Source: Holophagales bacterium UBA5066 (GTDB lineage Bacteria > Acidobacteriota > Thermoanaerobaculia > UBA5066). Taken from it: a stretch of 19,023 bases of DNA. The stretch spans positions 1 through 19,023 of the forward strand of contig DIAY01000199.1 in NCBI GenBank assembly GCA_002414905.1, in the 5' to 3' direction. Below are positions 13,501-19,023 of the stretch, piece by piece. Numbering within the stretch: position 1 is the stretch's first letter; every line of letters starts with the position of its first letter. The translations under genes and the position numbers were made by a program. The notes below the pieces were generated by a model. The model worked only from the letters and a program-made list of their open reading frames with translations. It ran no database searches and was not told the origin of the DNA.

Positions 13501-15690
13501 GACCGCGTAGTCGTACGGCGCGGCCGGGCTCGATATGCCATGGCGAGGGCCGTTCGACGCCAGCGTCGTCAGGTAGCTGTTCGGGGCGTCGCCGTAGTCG
13601 ACTCCCTGCACCGGGAAGTTCGGGCCGAACTCGGAGGTGTTGCCCCCCGTCGCGGCGTCGGCGGCCGTCGCGGTCAGAAGCGACCCGACGGAAACGCCAG
13701 AGACCGGCAACGTCACCCGAAACGTCCCGGTCCCGCCCGTCGTGAAGGTCCCGAGGTACGTCCGCCCCTCGCCGTGAGGCACGCTGCGTCCGTCCGAGAG
13801 GATGACCGGGCCGTTCTGGTCGTTCCCGGTCGCATCGGCCAGGAACAGCTCGACCCGGGAGCTCGCGAACGTGCCCTGCCCCGGTGCGCTCCCCACGTAG
13901 CCGATCAGGTGCAGATTTCCCCCCTCGAGGAGTGCACCGGTGAGGATCGGGTAATCGATGAGGCGATTCGGTGCCGTCGCCGACGCCGCCGGTTTCAGAC
14001 CGTCGTTCGGGGTGACACCCGAAGCCCCGCCATAGGTGTTCGGGTCTCGAGAAGCCCCATCCAGCTCGATGCCGAGCCCCAGACCGCCGGTCAAGCCGGG
14101 TCCGTTTCCGAAGAAGCTGTTCTCTGAGACGTCGATGTTCGAGGCGTCCATGACCACGAGGCCAGGACCGGAACTCTGCGTCACGACGTTCTGCCGGATG
14201 CGGAAGTTCGTCCCGTTCACCTGGTACGCGGCGATTCCCATTCCCTCGGTCGATGCTGTCGAACCCGTCGGCGTCGTGTATCCGCAATGGAGCACCGTGT
14301 TTCCCACGACGTCGACGTTCGTCTGGATGCGGGAGCCGGCGTTGAAGCCGAACTCGAGCCCGCCGCCCCTCTGGTTCAGCGTGAGGTTGTGCGTAATCGT
14401 GGCGCCGGTCCCGCCGCCGATCAAAAGGATCGCGTCGAACGTGAGCGTGTGGCCGGTCGGGGGTGCGTCGACCTCGTTCAGCTCGATCAGGAGTCCCGTG
14501 CTGAAGAGATCGGCCCGAATGCCTGAATTGTCCACCTTGACGTAGTTGTGCCGGATGGTCACGTTCGTCGCCGTCGGACCGGCCGTGATGCCATGGTCGG
14601 CGGCTCCGGCGGGGGTGCCGATCGTGCTATCAGCCCTCATCCCGACGAGGTTGTCGCGGATGGTCGAGGAGTTGCCCGTAGCGCGCAGGACGATGCGGTG
14701 GAACGCGATGCTCGCGACGACGCTGCCCGCCCCCGAGGCCGTGAAGACCTGCTCCGCGGTGTTGCGGTCGATCTCGACCTCGGGCCGGTCGAACAGCGGC
14801 AACGGGAAGAGCAGGGTTCCCACCGTCCCTCCCGTCCCGAGCGTCCCGGTGTTCGTGTCCCCGACGTTCGTCGTCTGCGTCGAGCCGTCGAGGCTCGTGT
14901 TCGCGTCCGTCAGTCCGGGAAGATCCGACGTGAGGCTGATCAGGGCCCGCCCCGCCGTCATCAAATTCGGCAGACCGGTACGAAGCCCCGGGTGGGCGTT
15001 TCCGTCCGAGATCATGAAGATCGACGTTTCCTGTCCTGCCGTCTGGCCGACCTGGGCGAGGGTGCCGTTCGGCGTCAGCGTGTTTGCGTTCGTGATGAAT
15101 TGCCGGAGCGACCCCTGGCCCGTGTCGTTCGTGTTGACGATGGTGTCGAAATTGAAACCGAAGTCGACGCCGGTGACGGTTGTGGCGTCCGAAGCGAGAG
15201 CTACGACGGTGACACTCTGCGCATTGGCGATCGTATTGGCGGCGGGATCGACGAGGCTGGGGGCTTCCCCGCCAACCCGGTCCGTGACCGCCACCGGGGT
15301 TCCGCTACTCGCGTCCGTCCGGTAGGTCTGCACGGACCGCAGCGTTGCGGCTGCACCGGCCCTGGACGACGTCACTGTCGAGTTGACGACCCTAACGCGA
15401 CGATTCCGTGGAAACGTCCCGCCCGTGTCCGTGAAGGTGAAGGTCCCCGTCCCGTTCGTCGTCGTCGTCGCGATGAGCGTGGCGGCGGCCCCTTCCCACA
15501 GCTCGACCGTAACCGTCGGACGCACCGCACAGCCCGTGCAAACGATCGAGCGCCCCGCCCCCCCGCCGTAGTTCACGTCCTCGAAGACCCGGCCGCTGAT
15601 CGTCGCCGCCCGGGCCTCCGGCGCCGCCGCCGCGACCGACAGGAGCAAGGCGAAAACGGCGAGGAATCGGAGAACACTCTTCTCGGCCAC
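10555..15690 (-). CDS. Large secreted C25 (gingipain-type) cysteine peptidase with beta-helix and GEVED modules
   Basis: 1711 residues from GTG 15690, chosen over ATG 15762 because GGAGGG is correctly spaced and a signal peptide follows at once (SVLRFLAVFALLLS, likely cut after ARA27). Modules: SdrD-like beta domain (about 28-180); right-handed beta-helix region (about 182-640) opening with the typical VNTNDTGQGSLRQFITNAN; GEVED domain (about 697-880; DYGDAPNSY, WIDFNRDGTF, GETEDYALEI); FnIII-like (881-980); unassigned beta domains; and a C-terminal C25 peptidase domain (about 1365-1711). Catalytic His1583 (NFVGHGG) and Cys1616 (SLSCVINL) are 33 residues apart, the same spacing as in gingipain R. 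The end GDPSLRIRR is typical of the family. No C-terminal sorting domain is visible. It sits between an RRE gene and precursor B, so it may process an exported peptide, or simply be a surface protease. Confidence 0.88.
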   Translation of the reverse strand: MAEKSVLRFLAVFALLLSVAAAAPEARAATISGRVFEDVNYGGGAGRSIVCTGCAVRPTVTVELWEGAAATLIATTTTNGTGTFTFTDTGGTFPRNRRVRVVNSTVTSSRAGAAATLRSVQTYRTDASSGTPVAVTDRVGGEAPSLVDPAANTIANAQSVTVVALASDATTVTGVDFGFNFDTIVNTNDTGQGSLRQFITNANTLTPNGTLAQVGQTAGQETSIFMISDGNAHPGLRTGLPNLMTAGRALISLTSDLPGLTDANTSLDGSTQTTNVGDTNTGTLGTGGTVGTLLFPLPLFDRPEVEIDRNTAEQVFTASGAGSVVASIAFHRIVLRATGNSSTIRDNLVGMRADSTIGTPAGAADHGITAGPTATNVTIRHNYVKVDNSGIRADLFSTGLLIELNEVDAPPTGHTLTFDAILLIGGGTGATITHNLTLNQRGGGLEFGFNAGSRIQTNVDVVGNTVLHCGYTTPTGSTASTEGMGIAAYQVNGTNFRIRQNVVTQSSGPGLVVMDASNIDVSENSFFGNGPGLTGGLGLGIELDGASRDPNTYGGASGVTPNDGLKPAASATAPNRLIDYPILTGALLEGGNLHLIGYVGSAPGQGTFASSRVELFLADATGNDQNGPVILSDGRSVPHGEGRTYLGTFTTGGTGTFRVTLPVSGVSVGSLLTATAADAATGGNTSEFGPNFPVQGVDYGDAPNSYLTTLASNGPRHGISSPAAPYDYAVLRIGAAVSAETDARGNPVVLDGFGDTFDDGRTLPMPALGTSSTPPYTVPITVVNQTGGPATLVAWIDFNRDGTFAVAEASTVVSVPAGTSGLVNVTWTSLPGLSAGRTYARFRLTADTDVGGTGGGLSATKPAGLAVNGETEDYALEITPGAPTPAVVHSVRSVVTREGTFLEWQTAAETAMAGFVVERLDGPSGRAIVSGDLVPSLHGESQGGVYRLLDPGAPEGPVRYVITEVEADGVRRVHGPFLVKAEREKARRGTWDPSGAVAEGGFEAIAHERVAAPVVTAETPAFVAQAARNSGALKVEVTGSGLVLVPVSTISSALGLSPNTVIASLDAGTFSLTNRGRNVAWAPSRELAGLLFFAEAIDTPYTAANVYWIRSRRGLVAAGVSAGSPAPAGNPEGFLDTIHTEQDKTALTGQPRDPEGDYWGWEYVQAGDATLGSRTFHFTLPELVPGSGPANARVSLMPVTTTGVVGEHHLRFRVNGVLSGEEQFEGLADRTASFEVPADVLVAGDNTLEVEGVLDPGTAYSYVYVDAIDVDVRRTFKAVSSRLLFTARGVDTVAVSGFAGPDVEIWDVTDPVAPKRVTGAVVEPEAGAYRARFVPEGPGRRYAVASAAGFLSPSRSAYRPAVKLFDKAATRGSLLIVAGPGMEAASERLAAYRRASKTTAAVIPVEDIFDAYGDGLPTPHALRAFLEDGYLHAGARWALLVGSGTWDYQNLLGLGGNLMPPMMVATGRGLFPSDTAIGDFDGDGVPEVPVGRVTARTAAEMGAYVDKVIAYEASPARGPSMLLADNKENGLDFSADSDQVASTLGGGFAAQKVYLDLADLATARGALFTAWAAAPGFVNFVGHGGLDRLAAEGLLTTTDVPSLTPGAMPIVSSLSCVINLWAIPGYSSLGDELIRSAGKGAVASWAPTGYSTSDLAPILGEEYVSRAWIGSEPILGDAIRAALAGFRSRGGTLDMALVYSLLGDPSLRIRR

Positions 15691-15724
15691 AAACCCTCCG
15701 GGCAGGCTCCCGCCAAGCGAGCCA

Positions 15725-15985
15725 CTACGGGGATTCTGTCTCAAGCCCACGATCGACGCCAAACCTCGTTCCCATCTCCGCGACGAACCGCCTCACGTCA
15801 CCTTCGATCACGTCGAGCGGAGCGTCGAACTCCGCAGCGACGGCCGCGACGAGCGTGGCGATATCTGTCTCGCCCTCGGCCAGTCGCCGTGCGATGAACG
15901 CCGCGACTGGATTCAGGACGGCGGCGGCGAGAGTCCCTTCGTCGACGACGACGGCGCTGCCGTCGCAGAGCGGGACGATGGACAT
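15725..15985 (-). CDS. Third PqqD-like protein, first gene of cassette B
   Basis: 86 residues from ATG 15985, with GAGGGAG as a strong Shine-Dalgarno sequence. The pattern matches small PqqD-family proteins: a short beta N-terminus (IVPLCDGSAVVVDEG), LNPVAAFIARRLAEGETDI (24-42), TLVAAVAAEFDAP and GDVRRFVAEMGTRFG. It has no radical SAM gene of its own; the next gene, 34 bp downstream, is the C25 peptidase. It could be a second leader-binding element for precursor B, serving another modifying enzyme. It is more divergent than the other two PqqD-like proteins, so the call is somewhat less certain. A strong hairpin lies just upstream of its ribosome-binding site. Confidence 0.72.
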   Translation of the reverse strand: MSIVPLCDGSAVVVDEGTLAAAVLNPVAAFIARRLAEGETDIATLVAAVAAEFDAPLDVIEGDVRRFVAEMGTRFGVDRGLETESP

Positions 15986-15993
15986 CGACTCCC

Positions 15994-16035
15994 TCAAAGA
16001 AGAGGGCCGGCCCGGGGCGTCCCCGGGCCGGCCCT
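15994..16035 (-). terminator. Strong intrinsic terminator, or attenuator, before cassette B
   Basis: The arms GGGCCGGCCCGGGG (16004-16017) and CCCCGGGCCGGCCC (16021-16034) form a perfect 14-bp stem with a 3-nt loop, extended by one A-T pair. Transcribed on the minus strand, it is followed by TCTTCTTTG, a T-rich tail. It lies 25 bp after the stop of the Pal-like gene and fits Rho-independent termination of that operon. The tail runs straight into the Shine-Dalgarno sequence of the PqqD-like gene (ATG 15985), which leaves almost no room for a separate promoter in between. Confidence 0.8.
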
Positions 16036-16059
16036 TCGGGTCTTCAGGTCCGGCCGGCA

Positions 16060-16995
16060 CTACGGTCGCTGCGGCCCCTTCGTCACGACGAAATGCGACC
16101 GGCGGTTCGACTGCCACGCTTCCTGCGACCGGCCATCCTCGAACGGCCGGCTCTTGCCGAAGGAGATCGTCCGGAGGCGCTCCGGCGCGACGCCGTGCGC
16201 CACGAGCCAGGCTTTTGTCGTATCCGCGCGCCGCTGGCCGAGGTTGATGTTGTAGCGGGTCGAACCGCGCTCGTCGCAGTGCCCCTCGACCGTCATCGTC
16301 GACTCGGGGTACTTCTGCAGCCAGGCAAGGACGATCCCGATCGAGTCGAGCTGGTCGGCACGGATGTCCCACTTGTCGTAGTCGAAGAAAATGTCGGGGA
16401 ACGTCTCGACCGCCGGGACCGCGACGAGCGGAGCCGGTGCGGCGACGGGCGAAGCGGGCGGCGAGGAGACGAGCTTCGTGTCCCCCTGGAAGTGCTCGTA
16501 CTCGATGAGCCACTTCCCGTCACGCTCCGACCAGATGGCGCTGTGCCAGCCCGACACTTCCCTCACCTCGCCCGTCACGAGCTTCGCCGTGGCGACGAAG
16601 TGGCGGGTCGTCCAGGCGTGCTCCGACGTCCGGTCGACCGTCACATCCGGGGCCCACGCGACCTTCAGGCTCTCGACCCCCTGGAGCAGATTCTCGAGCG
16701 TCCCGCGGTGGTCCGTCGCGCCCGAGTCGAACGAGATCGTCTGGTCGAACGAGAGCGAGTAGGTGTCCCCGACGTACAGCCCCATGATCTTCTGCACATC
16801 CCTCGACTCGTAGATGGTCCCCACCTCGTCGAGGCGGTCGCGGTACTCCGGGTCGTTCGGGTGGGCCCGGCTCGCCTCGTTCACCGTCGTGACGCATCCG
16901 AGAGAGCCCAACATCGTGAGGAAACACACCGCGAGGGGAATGAGCGAACCGCCGCTCCACGCCCGCCGAGACCCGGACCGCCCCGTGAACCGCAT
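16060..16995 (-). CDS. Pal/OmpA-type lipoprotein with an NTF2/SnoaL-like domain
   Basis: 311 residues from ATG 16995, with GGGAG upstream. The N-terminus is a lipoprotein signal ending in a lipobox LGSLGC, with the lipidated Cys at 34. Residues about 50-165 look like a SnoaL/DUF4440-type NTF2 fold (IYESRDVQKIMGLYVGD, WHSAIWSERDGKWLIEYEHF). After a Pro/Ala linker (180-195), residues about 196-308 form an OmpA-like peptidoglycan-binding domain with the Pal signature VEGHCDERGSTRYNINLGQR and a final SNRRSHFVV. Pal anchors the outer membrane to peptidoglycan in the Tol-Pal system. No tol genes are in view, and the NTF2-like insertion is unusual for Pal. It is probably the last gene of an operon that ends at the hairpin at 15994-16035. 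Confidence 0.9.
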   Translation of the reverse strand: MRFTGRSGSRRAWSGGSLIPLAVCFLTMLGSLGCVTTVNEASRAHPNDPEYRDRLDEVGTIYESRDVQKIMGLYVGDTYSLSFDQTISFDSGATDHRGTLENLLQGVESLKVAWAPDVTVDRTSEHAWTTRHFVATAKLVTGEVREVSGWHSAIWSERDGKWLIEYEHFQGDTKLVSSPPASPVAAPAPLVAVPAVETFPDIFFDYDKWDIRADQLDSIGIVLAWLQKYPESTMTVEGHCDERGSTRYNINLGQRRADTTKAWLVAHGVAPERLRTISFGKSRPFEDGRSQEAWQSNRRSHFVVTKGPQRP

Positions 16996-17051
16996 GCTCG
17001 CTCCCTTCTCGCTCCACGTGCGACGCCGGCCCTCGGAAGCCGCGACGTCCA

Positions 17052-17570
17052 TCACCGGAGCACCTTGTCGAGGTCGTACGCAACGAGAGGAGTCGCCGCG
17101 ATCCGGGCGTCGGCCGGCGGGGCCTGCGCCTTCGGGACCACGGCTCCGGCCGGATCGAGGAGAGGGGCGAGCGTCGGAATGGCCCGGATCGCCTCGGGAG
17201 GTATGCGGGCAAGGAGCGTCCGCTCGAACTCCGCCCTCCGTTCGGCCGGAACCGAAGCGCTGCCATACGTGCCGAAGCGCTTCTCGACGTCGAGGAACCT
17301 GCGGAGCGACGCGTCCACGTCGGCCACGCGATCGAGCTTCCGCTGGACCAGGACGAGCCAGACGAGCCCTTCCGAGAGGAGCCGGGGCTGGTCCATCAGG
17401 CCGAAGCAGGCGACCCGGAGGAGGTCGACGGCCTCGGCGCTGCTCCCTGTCTGGAAGGCGATCCGGCCTTCCTGAAGCCGCATCTCGTAGAAGTCGCTGG
17501 AGGCCGAGACCGGTGCGGCCCACCACGCGGCGGCAGCGACGACGAGCAGGGTGGCGAGCAGCTTTCTCAT
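17052..17570 (-). CDS. Secreted TPR-like helical protein of unknown function
   Basis: 172 residues from ATG 17570. Residues 1-23 form a signal peptide (MRKLLATLLVVAAAAWWAAPVSA). Residues about 27-110 read as two or three TPR-like helix pairs (EMRLQEGRIAFQTGSSAEAV, LLSEGLVWLVLVQRKLDRVADVDASL). A Pro/Ala-rich tail follows. It is probably periplasmic. It lies 56 bp upstream of the Pal-like lipoprotein and 66 bp downstream of another secreted protein, all on the minus strand, so one operon with an envelope role is plausible. No Shine-Dalgarno sequence is clear. I do not recognise a named family. Confidence 0.75.
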   Translation of the reverse strand: MRKLLATLLVVAAAAWWAAPVSASSDFYEMRLQEGRIAFQTGSSAEAVDLLRVACFGLMDQPRLLSEGLVWLVLVQRKLDRVADVDASLRRFLDVEKRFGTYGSASVPAERRAEFERTLLARIPPEAIRAIPTLAPLLDPAGAVVPKAQAPPADARIAATPLVAYDLDKVLR

Positions 17571-17636
17571 TTGCAGACGAGCGGCGCTTCCCGGTTCCCG
17601 ACGGGCGGTACGGATTCCCGGCGGCTCATTGCGTCC

Positions 17637-18308
17637 CTACGGGTTGCGGGGCGGGGGCGACGGACGCGAGGGCGAGACGGGGAGCTTCTCACCGTCGTCC
17701 CGGATGATGACGGCTCCCGCGACCGCTGCAGCCGTCCCCGCACCGACCCAGAGGGCGGGAGGAATGATGGTCCTGCGGCAGACCTCGTTCGGAATCAGCT
17801 CGCCTCTCACGTTGATCGCACTCACGACGCCGTAGCACTCGAAGCCCTCGGGCAGGAGAGGGACTGACGGGTCGGTGATGCCGATGACGAGGTTCTTCGC
17901 GTAGCGCTGTTCCGCTTCCGTCAGCTGCGGCTCGTTCGAGGAGGAGACCGGCACGCGCTCGCGGGGCGCTGCGGATTCCTTCCCTTCAGCGTCCCTGAGG
18001 GCAACCCGGTACTGGACGTCTTTCGTCTCCGACTTCGGAATCGGCAGGACCGCCCAGAACGAGCCGCTGTCGCCCCGGACCATCTCGAGGTAGTACTCGA
18101 CTTTCTCGTCCGCGGCGTTGAAGTAGACCCTGGCCGAAGAGACCGTCGAGCCGGGGGGGACAGATGCTGTGATCCGGGCATTCCCTCCGGCCGGGATGGC
18201 GGAGATCCGTGGCGCGGCGACCTGCAGCGGCCCGGCAAGCGAAGCCTGCGAGACGCCAAGAAGCGCCCCGAGCACGATCACGCTCGAACAGAGCCGGCAC
18301 GTGGTCAA
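17637..18308 (-). CDS. Secreted protein of unknown function with Ig-like domain and C-terminal hydrophobic segment
   Basis: 223 residues if started at TTG 18308, the in-frame start nearest the signal peptide (CSSVIVLGALLGVSQASLAG). GGAGG directly abuts this TTG, closer than usual, so the start is uncertain; GTG 18347 is an alternative. Residues about 28-115 are beta-type, Ig/CARDB-like (AGGNARITASVPPGSTVSSA, SFWAVLPIPKS, VQYRVALRDAEGKE). Residues about 120-180 contain ECYGVVSAINVRGELIPNEVC with two Cys. Near the C-terminus ALWVGAGTAAAVAGAVII is a hydrophobic stretch, then a Pro/Ser-rich tail. It is likely membrane-anchored on the periplasmic side and the first gene of the envelope operon. No family name is offered. 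Confidence 0.7.
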   Translation of the reverse strand: MTTCRLCSSVIVLGALLGVSQASLAGPLQVAAPRISAIPAGGNARITASVPPGSTVSSARVYFNAADEKVEYYLEMVRGDSGSFWAVLPIPKSETKDVQYRVALRDAEGKESAAPRERVPVSSSNEPQLTEAEQRYAKNLVIGITDPSVPLLPEGFECYGVVSAINVRGELIPNEVCRRTIIPPALWVGAGTAAAVAGAVIIRDDGEKLPVSPSRPSPPPRNP

Positions 18309-18329
18309 CCTCCGCAGACCTCCATACCT

Positions 18330-18359
18330 AGGGTATCGCCTCACTCCGAAATGCGTCAA
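18330..18359 (-). promoter_or_regulatory. Candidate sigma70-type promoter of the envelope operon
   Basis: On the minus strand TTGACG (18359-18354) and TACCCT (18335-18330) are separated by 18 bp, and the predicted RNA start falls just upstream of the TTG/GGAGG start region at 18308. The -10 lies in a near-palindrome, ATACCTAGGGTAT (18325-18337). The neighbouring plus-strand gene starts at 18401, so this is a divergent promoter region. Confidence 0.4.
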
Positions 18360-18400
18360 TGAAGCCGCTCCAGGTCTCCGATTATCATTCCTCTGCCTCG

Positions 18401-19023
18401 ATGTCGCGATTCCTCGCCTACCAGCGGGCATTCCTCGCGGACGCCTTCGCCGGAGCCTGGCAGCGCCGCGCCGCCCTGGGTCTGCTTCTCGTCTACGTCC
18501 TCGCCGCACCCTTCCCCTGGGGCAGCGTCCAGCCCGGTCCCACCGGAACCGCGAAGATCACGATGGGCGCGTTCCTCCTCGCCGCGGTCGTGGCCCTCTC
18601 GCCCGGCGTCCGCTTGCGGCTCGGCGCGGCCCGGCTCCCCGTCGTGGCGGTCGCCGGGATTGCCCTCCTCGGGTTCTTCCAGCTCGTCCCGCTCCCCCGA
18701 ATGCTCCTCAGAGCCCTCTCTCCAGCGAGCGCCGAAGCCTGGGGCGAGGCCGGAGAGGTGCTCCGGGCCTTCGGCCGGACGCCACCTTCCCCCCGCATCA
18801 GCCTCGTGCCGTGGGAAACCTTCGGGGTCGCTCTCCTCTCGCTCTCGTGGGTCGCTCTCTTCCTCTCCGCCCTCGTGCTCCTCGGCCGGCGGTCGAGCCG
18901 GCGCCTCTTCGCCGGCGCGGTCGTCGCCTCCGGGCTGTTTCAGGTCGGGTTCGCCATCGCCGCCGAGGACCGGATCCTCCGGCTGCACGGCTCGTTCATC
19001 AACCCGAACAACCTCGCGGGCTA
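18401..19023 (+). CDS. O-antigen ligase/polymerase-like membrane protein (3' end beyond the right edge)
   Basis: The frame is open from ATG 18401 to the window edge, 207 codons; an in-frame ATG at 18359 would add 14 residues. Several hydrophobic segments are visible: about 25-41 (LGLLLVYVLAAPFPWG), 54-68, 80-97, 142-161 and 170-186. The stretch HGSFINPNNLAG (196-207) is typical of the large loop region of O-antigen ligase/Wzy_C family proteins. Such inner-membrane proteins join or polymerise lipid-linked sugar chains for lipopolysaccharide, exopolysaccharide or glycoprotein synthesis. It is divergent from the envelope operon. No Shine-Dalgarno sequence is seen; TATCAT (18383-18388) 12 bp upstream could be its -10 with a very short leader. 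Confidence 0.8.
   Translation, partial: MSRFLAYQRAFLADAFAGAWQRRAALGLLLVYVLAAPFPWGSVQPGPTGTAKITMGAFLLAAVVALSPGVRLRLGAARLPVVAVAGIALLGFFQLVPLPRMLLRALSPASAEAWGEAGEVLRAFGRTPPSPRISLVPWETFGVALLSLSWVALFLSALVLLGRRSSRRLFAGAVVASGLFQVGFAIAAEDRILRLHGSFINPNNLAG

Noticed and set aside
12769..14127. Long plus-strand open frame over the C25 peptidase gene
   Set aside because: Arg-rich composition, no recognisable motif, and opposite to the GEVED and beta-helix coding sequence.
18356..18988. Minus-strand open frame at the right edge
   Set aside because: It is antisense to the O-antigen-ligase-like gene and consists of Glu/Arg/Gly-rich sequence, the usual shadow of a hydrophobic GC-rich gene.
1..19023. CRISPR arrays, tRNA or rRNA genes, insertion sequences
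   Set aside because: I saw no regularly spaced direct repeats, no cloverleaf or rRNA signature, and no transposase motif or terminal inverted repeats; the repeated stretches are DUF11-type protein repeats.

Overview
The window is strongly GC-rich and almost every gene lies on the minus strand. It suggests a Gram-negative-type bacterium: there is a Pal/OmpA-type lipoprotein, an O-antigen-ligase-like membrane protein and large secreted proteins with DUF11, GEVED and beta-helix modules. Acidobacteriota or a related deep lineage would fit, but that is an inference from gene style and no phylogenetic marker is present. Both edge genes are incomplete.

Layout, read from right to left, which is the direction of most transcription. 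(a) 18401-19023 (+) is the start of an O-antigen ligase/polymerase-like protein. (b) 18308-16060 (-) is an envelope operon: a secreted protein with a C-terminal hydrophobic segment, a secreted helical-repeat protein, and a lipoprotein joining an NTF2/SnoaL-like domain to a Pal-type OmpA domain. It ends at a perfect 14-bp hairpin with a T-rich tail. (c) 15985-7590 (-) is cassette B: PqqD-like RRE, very large secreted gingipain-type (C25) peptidase, small Cys-containing precursor peptide, S26-type Ser/His protease-like protein, HprK-like kinase, second PqqD-like RRE, and a radical SAM enzyme with an incomplete SPASM domain. (d) 6401-7627 (+) is a nucleotidyltransferase-fold protein (NTP_transf_5 type), alone on the plus strand; its 3' end overlaps the radical SAM gene. 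(e) 6347-2969 (-) is cassette A: S26-type protein, PqqD-like RRE, radical SAM/SPASM enzyme, a second precursor peptide and a second HprK-like kinase. (f) 2861-1 (-) is a possible 40-residue leader ORF coupled to a secreted DUF11/FnIII surface protein that runs off the left edge.

The main discovery candidate is the pair of related RiPP-like cassettes (c, d and e). The two precursors share a Y-x-P-P leader motif, a Cys-bearing tail and a C-terminal serine. In some lasso-peptide systems an HprK-like kinase phosphorylates the C-terminal Ser of the precursor, and a nucleotidyltransferase-like enzyme can decorate that phosphate. The same tailoring set occurs here with no lasso cyclase visible and with radical SAM enzymes instead. 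My working model is recognition by PqqD-type RREs, radical SAM modification of the core, kinase action on the terminal Ser, possible further transfer by the nucleotidyltransferase, and cleavage by the S26-type protein and/or the secreted C25 peptidase. The families are read from sequence; the pathway is inferred.

A second signal is regulatory. Four starts (6401 +, and 6347, 5707 and 2861 on minus) lack Shine-Dalgarno sequences but have a TANNNT hexamer 6-8 nt upstream of the start codon, the arrangement of leaderless promoters. Genes inside the cassettes mostly have good Shine-Dalgarno sequences or overlapping starts and stops.
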